From contig SVOZ01000008.1 in the NCBI GenBank assembly GCA_015066115.1, forward strand, positions 1 through 64,000: DNA of 64,000 bases, given 5' to 3'. The notes below the pieces were generated by a model. That model did not search any database and was not told the origin of the DNA. It saw only the letters and a list, made by a program, of their open reading frames with translations. Shown here piece by piece: positions 41,990-51,686 of the stretch (positions are counted from its first letter, which is position 1; each line of letters opens with the position of its first letter). Source of the stretch: Oscillospiraceae bacterium (GTDB lineage: Bacteria > Bacillota > Clostridia > Oscillospirales > Ruminococcaceae). A program made the position numbers and the translations under genes.

Positions 41990-43381
41990 ATGTATTCCTT
42001 TTTCGATGTCTGGAAAGCGGTTTTAGAGTATATACAGACCGAATATATCGAAAATAACCGCCTTTCAAGAATTGCCTACAACCTTTGGATAGATATTCTC
42101 TCCCCGGTCAGTCTTGAAGAGGGTGTTGTAACCTTAAGCGTTAACACTGTTTTCCAGAAAAAAACGGTGCAGGAGCAATATTCAAAGCTTCTTCGTGATG
42201 CGTTTTATGAGGTCATGGGCTTTGATGTAACGATTGAAATAGTTTCTGAGGATGGGCTTTCAGAGGTTCCCTCAAGCACCCGCCTTATGCCGAGAGCAAA
42301 GCTTAGGGCAGGCGACGATAATGAGGACTTTATCGAAAACGGCGGCTTTAAGTACACCTTTTCTTCCTTTATCGTCGGCCCGTCTAATAAGTTTGCCCAC
42401 GCCGCCTGTGTTTCGGTTGCTCAGAACCCTGCCCAGACCTATAATCCCCTTTTCCTTTACGGCGATTCCGGCCTTGGAAAGACCCACCTTTTGTATTCGA
42501 TATTTAACGAGATAAAGCGCCGCAGACCTAACACAAAGATTATTTACACAAACGCCGAGCAGTTTGGCGCCGAGCTTATTGAGGCGCTTCAAAAAAATAA
42601 GCAGGACCATTCTTTTACCGACCATATTGCACCATTTAAGGAAAAATACCGCAGCGCCGACGTGCTTTTAATGGACGACATTCAGTTTATAATCGGCAAG
42701 CCGCAAACAGAGGAAGAATTTTTCCACACCTTTGATTATCTCTATCAGGCCGGCAAGCAGATAGTTTTCACATCGGACAGGCCGCCTAAGGATATGGCAT
42801 CGCTTACCGAAAGGGTGCGAAACCGATTTGAGATGGGCCTTCTTGCCGATATTCAGCCGCCCGATTTTGAGACCCGCGTTGCAATCATTCGCCGCAAATC
42901 CGACGCGCTTGAGCTTGATATGCCAAACGAGGTCTGCGAATTTGTTGCAAACAGGCTTAAGAGCAACATCCGTCAGCTCGAAGGCGTTGTTAAAAAGATA
43001 CAGGCTTACAAGCTATTTGAGGGACAGGCCCCCTCTCTCTTAACGGCACAAAATGCCATCCGCGATGTTTTAAATTCCGATCAGCCTATTTCTGTAACGG
43101 TTGAAAAGATAATAAGTGAGGTTGCCAAAACCTTTAATGTCGCGGTTGAGGACATCCGCTCCAAAAAGCGTAACTCGGAGGTTACAGAGGCGCGCCAGAT
43201 AGCAATGTACATTTTAAGAGAAACCACCCAGCTTTCTCAAAAAGCAATCGGTGCCGAATTTAGCGGAAGAGATCACACAACCGTTATTTATGCGATTTCC
43301 ACCGTTAAGGATCTTATGGCAACCGACCAGCACAAAAAGCGCTTGATACAAGATATTATCAAGAATATCAGAGGCAACTGA
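41990..43381 (+). CDS. dnaA: Chromosomal replication initiator DnaA
   Basis: 463 aa. AAA+ domain with Walker A GDSGLGKTHLL and Walker B DVLLMDDIQF, sensor arginine region PRPPK-like DRPPKDMASL, and C-terminal domain IV with the box-binding GRDHTTVIYAI. N-terminal domain I (residues 1-80) is typical of Clostridia. Unwinds the origin at the DnaA-trio-containing gap downstream. No internal frameshift. Confidence 0.96.
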   Translation: MYSFFDVWKAVLEYIQTEYIENNRLSRIAYNLWIDILSPVSLEEGVVTLSVNTVFQKKTVQEQYSKLLRDAFYEVMGFDVTIEIVSEDGLSEVPSSTRLMPRAKLRAGDDNEDFIENGGFKYTFSSFIVGPSNKFAHAACVSVAQNPAQTYNPLFLYGDSGLGKTHLLYSIFNEIKRRRPNTKIIYTNAEQFGAELIEALQKNKQDHSFTDHIAPFKEKYRSADVLLMDDIQFIIGKPQTEEEFFHTFDYLYQAGKQIVFTSDRPPKDMASLTERVRNRFEMGLLADIQPPDFETRVAIIRRKSDALELDMPNEVCEFVANRLKSNIRQLEGVVKKIQAYKLFEGQAPSLLTAQNAIRDVLNSDQPISVTVEKIISEVAKTFNVAVEDIRSKKRNSEVTEARQIAMYILRETTQLSQKAIGAEFSGRDHTTVIYAISTVKDLMATDQHKKRLIQDIIKNIRGN

Positions 43382-43690
43382 AAATAGCAGTTATTAACAC
43401 TTTTCACAAAGTTATTAACATGGTTTACCTTAGTTTACATAATTCTGCCACTTTTCAACAAGTTATTAGTTTTCCACATCCGAGTTTTCAACAGAGTTTG
43501 TTTTTACATTTTTTTCAACACAAACTTTTAACTTATTAAGATTTTTTTAACCGGCCGAATTTAATAACTTTATGCTTGTTTTGGGCTGTCTTAAGCCAAA
43601 TAAAAAAGTTATTAACATTTTCACACCCTCTATTACTACTATTACTAATAAATATATTACATACACACAAACGAGAAAGGAAGAACTGCC
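43382..43690. other. Candidate oriC: DnaA-box cluster and DnaA-trio unwinding element
   Basis: Gap between dnaA and dnaN. DnaA-box-like 9-mers: TTATTAACA at 43391, 43412 and 43609; TTTTCAACA at 43452, 43485 and 43512; TTTTCCACA at 43470. Thirteen bases after the last box begins CTATTACTACTATTACTA (43630-43647), i.e. six perfect DnaA-trios (3'-[G/A]A[T/A]-5' on the complementary strand), after a C-rich CACCCTC. It is followed by A/T-rich sequence (AATATATTA). This is the standard box-spacer-trio order of Firmicute basal origins. Confidence 0.85.
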
Positions 43691-44803
43691 TTGAAAATAA
43701 CTTGCAACAAGGAAGAAATGAAAGCCGCCGTTACAAAGGTTATAGGTGCAGTAAGTCAGAAGTCTGCGATTTCCGCAATTGAAGGAATTTTATTAAAAAG
43801 TTTTGGCAACACGCTGTTTTTAGCGGGTTACGATCTTGAGATAGGCATCACCGCTACAATTGAAGCCAAGGTTTTAAGAGAAGGAGATGTCATCTTCCCT
43901 GCAAAGCTTCTTCTTGAAATGCTTGTTAAGATGGACGGAAACGAGGTTTCTTTTGATCTTGACAGCAAATATCTCTGCACAATAAACAGCGGCAATGCCG
44001 AATTTAAAATTATGGGAATTGCGGCAGACGAATTTCCCGATCTTCCCTCTTTAAGCATCGACAATTATTTTTCACTTTCTCAGGGCGAGCTTAGAGATAT
44101 GATAAACCAGACCTTTTTTGCAATTGCCCTTACAGAACAGCGCCCTGTTCACACAGGCTCAAAGTTTGATATTAAAAACGGTTACTTTAATTTGATTTCT
44201 GTTGATGGATTCAGACTCGCTCATTGCAGAAGAAAAATTGAGGACATCGGCGAAAAAAGCTTTGTTGTTCCGAGAAAGACCTTAAATGAGCTTATGAAGA
44301 TAATAAGCGAGGATTATGATGAAAAGGTTTCGATAAATCTTTCTAAAAAGCACATTATTTTTGAGATAGGAAATTACACCGTTATTTCAAGGCTTCTTGA
44401 AGGCGAGTTTTTAGATTACGAAAAGGCAATTCCTAAGACAAGCACAACAAATGTAAGAATAAACAGAAGAATTTTTATAGAATGCTTTGAGCGCGTTTCA
44501 ATAGTAACCGAGGAAAAGCTTATAAACCCCGTTAAGCTCTTTTTCTCGGATAACAAGGTCAGCATCGAGTGTGCAACAAATGTCGGAAGGATCAGCGAGA
44601 CACTTCCTGCAAGCATTGAAGGCCCCGACGTTGAGATAGGCTTTAACAACCGCTATCTTTTAGAAGCGCTTAAAAACTGCAAGAACGACGAGGTTATAAT
44701 CTGCCTAAACCGCGCAGAAAACCCCGTTAAGATAATCCCGCCCGACAGCGACGATTACACATTCCTTGTATTACCAATGAGGCTTAATAAATATGAACAC
44801 TGA
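43691..44803 (+). CDS. dnaN: DNA polymerase III beta subunit (sliding clamp)
   Basis: 370 aa, standard length. TTG start at 43691 with AAAGGAAG 9 nt upstream; there is no ATG alternative upstream. The clamp consists of three repeated domains; clear motifs include QKSAISAIEGILL and FVVPRKTLNELMK, and the C-terminal LVLPMRL. Follows dnaA as usual and overlaps yaaA by 11 nt. Confidence 0.95.
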   Translation: MKITCNKEEMKAAVTKVIGAVSQKSAISAIEGILLKSFGNTLFLAGYDLEIGITATIEAKVLREGDVIFPAKLLLEMLVKMDGNEVSFDLDSKYLCTINSGNAEFKIMGIAADEFPDLPSLSIDNYFSLSQGELRDMINQTFFAIALTEQRPVHTGSKFDIKNGYFNLISVDGFRLAHCRRKIEDIGEKSFVVPRKTLNELMKIISEDYDEKVSINLSKKHIIFEIGNYTVISRLLEGEFLDYEKAIPKTSTTNVRINRRIFIECFERVSIVTEEKLINPVKLFFSDNKVSIECATNVGRISETLPASIEGPDVEIGFNNRYLLEALKNCKNDEVIICLNRAENPVKIIPPDSDDYTFLVLPMRLNKYEH

Positions 44804-45005
44804 GATAAAAATTAAAACACCTTATATCGAGCTCGATTCTTTTTTGAAGTTTGCCAGCGTTTGCATGACAGGCGGCGAGGCAAAAATCATTATTAAAGAC
44901 GGGCAGGTCTGTGTAAACGGAGAAGTTTGCACAATGAGAAAGAAAAAGCTTTATCCAAATGATACGGTTTTTGTAAATGGAAAAAGCTTTAAGGTTATAG
45001 GATGA
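44793..45005 (+). CDS. yaaA: S4-domain RNA-binding protein YaaA
   Basis: 70 aa, almost entirely one S4 domain: LDSFLKFASVCMTGGEAKII, DGQVCVNGEV, then MRKKKLYPNDTV. Stands between dnaN and recF as in Bacillus. Binds structured RNA; precise role not established. Overlaps the dnaN end. Confidence 0.92.
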   Translation: MNTEIKIKTPYIELDSFLKFASVCMTGGEAKIIIKDGQVCVNGEVCTMRKKKLYPNDTVFVNGKSFKVIG

Positions 45006-45011
45006 TAAAAA

Positions 45012-46121
45012 ATGCATCTTAAAGCTGTTGAAATTAAGAATTTTCGCAATCTTGATGAGGTTTCCTTGAGTTTTAGCCCTAATGTAAACATAATTTTAGG
45101 AAAAAATGCTCAGGGCAAAACAAATCTTTTAGAGGCTATCTGGCTTTTATCGGGCAATAAAAGCTTTCGCGGCGCACAGGACAGAGAACTTGTTTCATTT
45201 AATGAGAGCACCTATTTTATAGGCGGCTGCTTTGATGAAAATGGCGAGGAGTCTGTTTTAAAGATAGGCTGTGATGTAAAGGGAGAAAAACCTTTAAAGA
45301 AGGTTTTAAGAAACGGAAAAAGCTATAAGTCGGCAAGAGCACTTTTGTCGGCCGCTCAGATGACGGTTTTTTCCCCTGACGACTTAGAAATTATAAAATC
45401 GGGCCCGTCTGTAAGAAGAAATTATATTGATATTTTGCTCTGCTCGCTCTTTCCTGCCTATGCAAAGACTCTAAGCAGATACAACCGCATTGTTATGCAG
45501 AAAAATGCGCTTTTAAAGGCGCAGGAGTCAAGAGAAAATATCGAGATATGGAATAGTCAGCTCGCGCTTTTCGGCGCCAGCGTTGTAAAAAGCAGATGCG
45601 AGCTACTTAAAAGGCTTGTTCCCTTTGCTCAGAAAAGCTTTTTTGAAATGGCGGGAGAAAAGGAAAACCTTGACATTTTGTATAAATGCAGCTTTTGCGA
45701 GGATACAGAGATAAGCGAAAGCGAACTTGCCGAGGCTTTTCTTGAAAAGATAGAAAAAAATTTTTTTAAAGAAGAGGCGGCGCAGGCCTGTCTTTACGGA
45801 CCTCACAGAGATGATCTTACCGTGCTTATAAACTCAAAAGAAGCGCGCACCTTTGCATCTCAAGGTCAGCAGAGAAGCGCAGTTTTGGCGCTGCTGCTTG
45901 CAAAAACGGCGCTTATAAAAAATTTAAGCGGCAAGGCTCCTATCGTGCTGCTTGATGATGTTATGAGCGAGCTTGATATAGTAAGGCAGAAATATTTGCT
46001 CGAAAAAATAGAGGATTTTCAGGTTTTTATAACCTGCTGTCAGGACGAGCTTTTTAAAGACACCAAAAATAACAAAACCTTTATTGTTTCCGGTGGAAAA
46101 ATTAAGAGCGAGGGAAAATAA
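45012..46121 (+). CDS. recF: DNA replication and repair protein RecF
   Basis: 369 aa SMC-like ATPase: Walker A GKNAQGKTNLLEAI at residues 33-46, signature SQGQQRSAVLAL, Walker B IVLLDDVMSELD. Loads RecA at gaps. Located 6 nt after yaaA; ends directly before remB. Confidence 0.95.
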   Translation: MHLKAVEIKNFRNLDEVSLSFSPNVNIILGKNAQGKTNLLEAIWLLSGNKSFRGAQDRELVSFNESTYFIGGCFDENGEESVLKIGCDVKGEKPLKKVLRNGKSYKSARALLSAAQMTVFSPDDLEIIKSGPSVRRNYIDILLCSLFPAYAKTLSRYNRIVMQKNALLKAQESRENIEIWNSQLALFGASVVKSRCELLKRLVPFAQKSFFEMAGEKENLDILYKCSFCEDTEISESELAEAFLEKIEKNFFKEEAAQACLYGPHRDDLTVLINSKEARTFASQGQQRSAVLALLLAKTALIKNLSGKAPIVLLDDVMSELDIVRQKYLLEKIEDFQVFITCCQDELFKDTKNNKTFIVSGGKIKSEGK

Positions 46122-46391
46122 ATGTTTCTTCATCTTGGAAACGACTGTGTTGTGCCTGTGCGCAACATAATCGGCATATTTGATATAGAAAACACCTCAA
46201 TTTCAAAGGATACCAAAGCATTTTTGTCAGCGGTCTCTAAAAAAAATGAGGTTGTTTATGTAACTAATGAGCTTCCCAAAAGCTTTGTTGTTTGCAAAGA
46301 GGGAGAAAAGCAAACAGCATATATTTCTCAGATTTCTGTTCAAACCCTTAAAAAGAGATTAAATGGAAAATTTCAAGAATTTCCATTATAG
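46122..46391 (+). CDS. remB: Extracellular matrix regulator RemB (YaaB, DUF370-like)
   Basis: 89 aa beginning MFLHLGNDCVVPVRNIIGIF, with DIENTSISKDTKAFL. This small protein adjoining recF and gyrB is the RemB/YaaB protein, which in Bacillus affects matrix gene expression as a DNA-binding regulator. The start immediately follows the recF stop, so they are co-translated. Confidence 0.88.
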   Translation: MFLHLGNDCVVPVRNIIGIFDIENTSISKDTKAFLSAVSKKNEVVYVTNELPKSFVVCKEGEKQTAYISQISVQTLKKRLNGKFQEFPL

Positions 46392-46444
46392 AAAACATTT
46401 GTGTATTAAAATGGATATAGAAAACCTAAAACGGAGGAAAAAAA

Positions 46445-48370
46445 GTGGAGCAGGTAAAACAGGCTTACGATGAAAATTCAATACAGGTGCTCGAAGGGTT
46501 AGAGGCGGTTAGAAAACGCCCCGGTATGTATATCGGCTCTACGGGTGAACGCGGTCTTCATCACCTTGTTTATGAAATTGTAGATAACTCAATAGACGAG
46601 GCTCTGGCAGGCTACTGTGATAAGATCACGGTAGAACTGCTTGACGACGGTCTTGTAAAGGTAATAGACAACGGACGTGGTATCCCTGTTGGAATAAATC
46701 CCCAAAAAGGCATTCCCACAGTTACCGTTGTGTTTACAATACTTCACGCAGGCGGTAAGTTCGGCGGAAACGGATACAAGGTTTCGGGCGGACTTCACGG
46801 TGTTGGCGCCTCGGTTGTTAACGCCCTTTCTAACTTTCTCGAGGTAGAGGTTAAGGACGGCAAGAATATCTATAAACAAAGATACGAAAAGGGAAATATT
46901 GTTTCCGACCTTGAGATCATCGGAACTACAAATGAAACGGGTACTACCGTTACATTTAAGCCTGACCCGACTATATTTACTGACACCACCACCTATGATT
47001 ACGAAACCCTCAAAAAGCGCCTTCGTGAGCAGGCTTTCTTAAACGGCGGCATAAGAATTGAGCTTAAAGACAGCAGAACAGATGTTTTTGAGCCCCAGTG
47101 TGAAGAATTTTATTATGAGGGCGGAATCAAGTCCTATGTTGAATTCTTGCTTGAGGGCATGAAAAAGGAAAGACTGCATAACGATGTTATTTATTTAAGC
47201 ACCGAGGTAAATGACCAGACAGCCGAAATTGCGCTTCTTTGGTCAACTGCTTATGACAGCAAAATTATGTCCTTTGCAAACACCCTTTACACAATTGACG
47301 GCGGAACACACGAACAGGGCTTCCGTCAAGCTGCCGCAAACGCCGTTAATAAATATGCTTTTGACTTTAAGCATCTTAAAGAGGGCAATGCAAGGCTTAA
47401 GGGCGAGGATATTTTAGAGGGTATGATAGCCGTTGTGTCGGTAAAACTGAGCGATGCCCAGTTTGAGTCACAAACAAAAGCAAAGCTTGGTAACACATCT
47501 ATAGGTAAGGTCGTGCGTGACCTTGTAAACGATCAGCTTTATCGTTATTTAGAAGAGCATCCTGCTGATGCTAAAATAATAATCGAAAAATCCATTGCTT
47601 CCTCCAATGCCCGCGAGGCCGCCCAAAAGGCAAGAGAGGCTTCTCGTAATAAATCGGGTATCGGCGGAAAGGCTCGTATGCCCGAAAAGCTTACCGACTG
47701 TATTTCAGACGATGCAACCAAAACCGAAATTTATATAGTTGAGGGAGATTCTGCAGGCGGCAGCGCTGTCGAGGGAAGAAACTCAACCTATCAGGCAATC
47801 CTGCCTCTTTGGGGTAAAATGCTTAACGTTGAAAAAGCAAGAGACGATAAGGTTTACGGAAACGATAAGCTAACTCCCGTTATTGTGGCGCTTGGCACAG
47901 GAATCGGCGAAAACTTTGATATCGAAAAGCTTCGCTATGATAAGATCGTTATTATGGCCGATGCCGATGTTGACGGCTCTCACATCAGAACCCTTCTTTT
48001 AACCTTTTTCTTCCGCTATATGCCAAAGCTCATTGAAACAGGACATATTTATCTTGCTCAGCCGCCGCTTTACCGCATTTCAAAGGGTAAGCATCACTTT
48101 GATGTTTTCACCGACGAGGAAAAGGCAGAGGTTATAGAGCGCCTTGGCGGAACAGCCGATGTTCAGCGCTATAAGGGTCTTGGTGAAATGGACCCCGAAC
48201 AGCTTTGGGAAACCACACTCGACCCCGAGAGAAGAACCTTTTTGCAGGTCACAATGGCAGACGCACAGCTTGCCGATGAAACCTTTACCATTCTTATGGG
48301 CGATGAGGTTGAGCCGAGGCGTCAGTTTATTGAGGAAAATGCTCAATTTGCAACCGACCTTGATATATAG
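46445..48370 (+). CDS. gyrB: DNA gyrase subunit B
   Basis: 641 aa from GTG 46445 with GGAGG upstream. GHKL ATPase motifs VYEIVDNSIDEALAGY, DNGRGIP and GLHGVGASVVNAL; TOPRIM EGDSAGG and DADVDGSHI. Together with GyrA introduces negative supercoils. Standard origin-side position. Confidence 0.96.
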   Translation: MEQVKQAYDENSIQVLEGLEAVRKRPGMYIGSTGERGLHHLVYEIVDNSIDEALAGYCDKITVELLDDGLVKVIDNGRGIPVGINPQKGIPTVTVVFTILHAGGKFGGNGYKVSGGLHGVGASVVNALSNFLEVEVKDGKNIYKQRYEKGNIVSDLEIIGTTNETGTTVTFKPDPTIFTDTTTYDYETLKKRLREQAFLNGGIRIELKDSRTDVFEPQCEEFYYEGGIKSYVEFLLEGMKKERLHNDVIYLSTEVNDQTAEIALLWSTAYDSKIMSFANTLYTIDGGTHEQGFRQAAANAVNKYAFDFKHLKEGNARLKGEDILEGMIAVVSVKLSDAQFESQTKAKLGNTSIGKVVRDLVNDQLYRYLEEHPADAKIIIEKSIASSNAREAAQKAREASRNKSGIGGKARMPEKLTDCISDDATKTEIYIVEGDSAGGSAVEGRNSTYQAILPLWGKMLNVEKARDDKVYGNDKLTPVIVALGTGIGENFDIEKLRYDKIVIMADADVDGSHIRTLLLTFFFRYMPKLIETGHIYLAQPPLYRISKGKHHFDVFTDEEKAEVIERLGGTADVQRYKGLGEMDPEQLWETTLDPERRTFLQVTMADAQLADETFTILMGDEVEPRRQFIEENAQFATDLDI

Positions 48371-48469
48371 GAAAAAATCAATGCTTCACTAAAAACAATA
48401 AATTAACTTTAAATATAGTCATTTCATAGGTAGAACATTTTTGTCGGCCTATGGAAAGGAGCACAAAAA

Positions 48470-51046
48470 ATGGCTAAAAACAGAAAACCTGAAGAAAGAC
48501 GCTGGCCTGAATCGGTTGAAACTAATATAGTTCCCGTTGAGATCACCGATGAAGTCAAAAGCAGTATGCTTCAGTATGCAATGTCGGTGCTTGTTGGACG
48601 AGCTCTTCCCGATGTGCGCGACGGCTTAAAACCCGTTCACAGAAGAATACTTTACACAATGTATGAAAACGGGCTTACTCCCGACAAGGCTTATAGAAAG
48701 TGCGCCGATACCGTTGGTTCGGTGCTGGGCCGTTACCATCCACACGGAGACGCCTCTGTTTACGATGCAATGGTTCGTATGGCGCAGGATTTTTCTCTGC
48801 GTTATCCTTTAATAGACGGCCACGGTAACTTTGGTAATATTGACGGCTACCCTGCCGCCGCCTATCGTTACACCGAATCTAAAATGAACAGACTTTCTTA
48901 TTCTATGCTTGATGATATAGAAAAAGAAACCGTTGATTTTATGCCAAACTATGACGATCGTCTTAATGAGCCTGAGGTTTTGCCGGTGCGCTTCCCCCAG
49001 CTTCTTGTAAACGGCTCTTCGGGTATTGCGGTCGGTATGGCAACAGAGATCCCGCCTCATAACCTTGGCGAGATTATCGACGGTATGTGCTGTCTTATTG
49101 ATAATCCCGATGCTGAGCTTTCCGATATCTGCGAATATGTTAAGGGACCCGACTTCCCCACAGGCGGCGTCATTATGGGCAGAGCGGGTATCCGCGCCGC
49201 TTATGCTACCGGACGAGGAAAAATCGTTGTTCGCGGCAAGGCAGAAATTGAAGAAACCTCAAATGGAAAATTCCGCATTGTAATTACAGAGATTCCCTAT
49301 AAGGTTAAGAAAAAGGACCTTGTTAAGCATATCTATGATTTGGCAACCGATAAAAAGATTGAAGGCATCGACGATGTTGTTGACTATTCTTCCGCAAGAG
49401 ACGGCGGTATGCGAATTGTTGTAGACCTAAAGCGCGACGCCAATCCGCAGGTTGTTTTAAATAAGCTTTATTCCTACACCTCGCTTCAGACAACCTTTGG
49501 TGCAATTTTGCTTGCAATAGTAAACGGCAAGCCCCAGATTTTAACCCTTAAGGAAATGCTTCAGAATAATATCGACTTCCAGTGTGATATTATCAGAAGA
49601 AGAACCGCATTTGATATGCGTAAAGCAAAAGAGCGCGCTCACATTTTAGAGGGTCTTAAAGTTGCGCTTGATTTTATTGACGAGGTAATTTCAATCATCC
49701 GCTCATCTAAAACCATTCCTGAATCTAAAGAGCGCCTTTCTGAGCGCTTCTTGCTTGACGATATTCAAACAACTGCCATCGTTCAGATGCAGCTTGGTAA
49801 GCTTGCAGGTATGGAAAAGCAAAAGATAGAGGAAGAGCTTTCCGAAAAGCTTGCCTTTATCAAGGAATGTGAGGAAATTTTAGCTTCGCAGGCAAGAGTT
49901 CTTGACATAGTTAAAACCGAGGCCTTAAACTTAAGAGATAAATATTCGGATGAGCGCAGAACAGAAATTTCTGCCGTTTCGGGCGAGGTTGATATAGAAG
50001 ACCTTATTCCCGAGGAAATGTGTGTTATCACAAAGACCAAGGGCGGTTATATTAAAAGGCTTCCTGCCGACACCTATTCTGTGCAAAACAGAGGCGGCAA
50101 GGGCATTATGGGTATGCAAACAAGAGAAGACGATTTTGTTGAGTCTATGTTTGTTTGCAACTCCCACGATTATATTATGATGTTTACCACCTTTGGCAGA
50201 ATGTATAAGCTAAAGGCTTACGAAATTCCCGAAGGCACAAGACAGGGCAAGGGCATGAATCTTGTGAACATTATAGCGCTGCAGCCCGAGGAAAAGGTGT
50301 CTATGCTGCTTCCCTGCAGAGATATCGACGAAGCCTGCTATGTTGTTATGGGCACCAAAAACGGCGTTATTAAGAAAACAGCACTTGAAGCCTTTAAGAA
50401 TGTTAGAAAAACAGGTATTATTGCCCTTGAGCTTGATGAGGGTGATGAGCTTCGCTTTGTTGCCCTTACAAACGGCGAAAAATCCCTGCTTATTGCAACC
50501 AAAAAGGGTAAGGCAATTCGCTTTGCTGAAAGCGATGTTCGTCCTATGGGACGTACAGCACGCGGCGTCCGTTCTATAAAGCTTCGCGCCGACGACGAGG
50601 TTGTTACAATGGCGGCCTGTGATGACGATGCTGTAATTCTCACCATTAGCGAAACAGGCTACGGCAGACGAAGCGATGTAACCGATTACAGACTTCAGTC
50701 CCGCGGCGGTAAGGGTATTACCAACTATAAGGTTGAAAAGTACGGCGATGTTGCCGCTGTTCTCACCGTTACCGATGACGAGGATATTATTATGATTTCT
50801 TCCGACGGCATCATCATCAGAATTGCTGTCGAGGGTATTTCCAAGTTTGCCCGTCCCTCTAAGGGTGTCAGAGTTATGAAGTTTGGCAAAAATGCGGATG
50901 CCTATGTGCTTTCGGCTTCTGCCACACCTCACGATGAAGATGAGATCACAGGCGAGGCCGAGGCTCCTGATGCCGACAGCGCCTCCGATGTAGACGACGA
51001 GGAAGAGGCTGACACCGAAGAAACCGTCGAAAATAATGAGGAATAA
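48470..51046 (+). CDS. gyrA: DNA gyrase subunit A
   Basis: 858 aa. Catalytic Tyr in AAAYRYTESKM (near residue 125); GyrA boxes QNRGGKG and QSRGGKG in the C-terminal pinwheel. The last 45 residues are an acidic tail (DADSASDVDDEEEADTEE), common in Firmicute gyrases. The quinolone-determining region (around residues 80-90, GDASVYDAMVRM) appears wild type with Ser and Asp-like positions. Followed by a terminator at 51101. Confidence 0.96.
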   Translation: MAKNRKPEERRWPESVETNIVPVEITDEVKSSMLQYAMSVLVGRALPDVRDGLKPVHRRILYTMYENGLTPDKAYRKCADTVGSVLGRYHPHGDASVYDAMVRMAQDFSLRYPLIDGHGNFGNIDGYPAAAYRYTESKMNRLSYSMLDDIEKETVDFMPNYDDRLNEPEVLPVRFPQLLVNGSSGIAVGMATEIPPHNLGEIIDGMCCLIDNPDAELSDICEYVKGPDFPTGGVIMGRAGIRAAYATGRGKIVVRGKAEIEETSNGKFRIVITEIPYKVKKKDLVKHIYDLATDKKIEGIDDVVDYSSARDGGMRIVVDLKRDANPQVVLNKLYSYTSLQTTFGAILLAIVNGKPQILTLKEMLQNNIDFQCDIIRRRTAFDMRKAKERAHILEGLKVALDFIDEVISIIRSSKTIPESKERLSERFLLDDIQTTAIVQMQLGKLAGMEKQKIEEELSEKLAFIKECEEILASQARVLDIVKTEALNLRDKYSDERRTEISAVSGEVDIEDLIPEEMCVITKTKGGYIKRLPADTYSVQNRGGKGIMGMQTREDDFVESMFVCNSHDYIMMFTTFGRMYKLKAYEIPEGTRQGKGMNLVNIIALQPEEKVSMLLPCRDIDEACYVVMGTKNGVIKKTALEAFKNVRKTGIIALELDEGDELRFVALTNGEKSLLIATKKGKAIRFAESDVRPMGRTARGVRSIKLRADDEVVTMAACDDDAVILTISETGYGRRSDVTDYRLQSRGGKGITNYKVEKYGDVAAVLTVTDDEDIIMISSDGIIIRIAVEGISKFARPSKGVRVMKFGKNADAYVLSASATPHDEDEITGEAEAPDADSASDVDDEEEADTEETVENNEE

Positions 51047-51100
51047 GGCAAAAATACAAAACAAACTGTAATATTTAAATATAATAATACAATAAGTATA

Positions 51101-51131
51101 AAAAACCTCACCAAAACGGTGAGGTTTTTTA
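51101..51131 (+). terminator. gyrA terminator
   Basis: Arms AAAACCTCACC and GGTGAGGTTTT around AAAAC, followed by T. Confidence 0.85.
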
Positions 51132-51644
51132 AATAAAATCGTCCCCTACAGAAGCAACGCAAACTGTAGGGAAGGCATTTATGCCTTCCGCAATCTTTTG
51201 GCAAAACCTAACGGAATGGAAAAGGCATTCCCTACAATAAAAGCACTAAATTGTAGGCGAGGGGATAAAAGCAAGGGAGCCTGAATCCTTATCAAGCCCT
51301 CCTTGACTAAAGGAGGGGGGGACCGCGACAGCGGTGGGAGGATTCTCCCGTTATTTAAGTTTCTTTGTTAAAAATTCGTGAAACCTAAATCCCTCAGTCA
51401 AAACCTGCGGTTTTGACAGCTCCCTTTAGGCAAGGGAGCCTTACTATACATAAATTACGGCTGCGCGATTTTCGACGCCCCGTGGTCGTGTTCGGCAAGC
51501 AGCCTTGTGGACCGTTCGTCTGACGCCTGTCCCTACAAACAAAAACCACCTCATCCGTCAGCTTCGCTGACACCTTCTCCTGTGAGGAGAAGGCTTTCAG
51601 AAGGCAAAAACGCCTTCTCTACAAAAAAAGACATTTCAACCAAC
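51132..51644. repeat. Block of dispersed intergenic repeats after gyrA
   Basis: No gene in this stretch. 51166-51235: family B copy (GTAGGGAA ... TTCCCTAC). 51271-51441: 12-bp direct repeats GCAAGGGAGCCT flank 147 bp that contain palindromic subunits (ACCGCGACAGCGGT and AAAACCTGCGGTTTT). 51445-51536: family A element in inverted orientation with a different left end. 51550-51600: a palindromic unit (GTCAGCTTCGCTGAC / CCTTCTCC...GGAGAAGG). Confidence 0.75.
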
Positions 51645-51680
51645 AAAAAAAGGATGAGCCAAGCGGCTCATCCTTTTTTT
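51645..51680 (-). terminator. Terminator of the PpiC foldase gene
   Basis: Arms AAAAAAAGGATGAGCC and GGCTCATCCTTTTTTT, ending just after the stop codon of the leftward gene. Confidence 0.85.
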
Positions 51681-51686
51681 AATTTT

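Noticed and set aside
50210..51064. Leftward 284-codon frame opposite the end of gyrA
   Set aside because: Antisense to gyrA; composition is that of a reversed acidic-rich gene, with no start signal.
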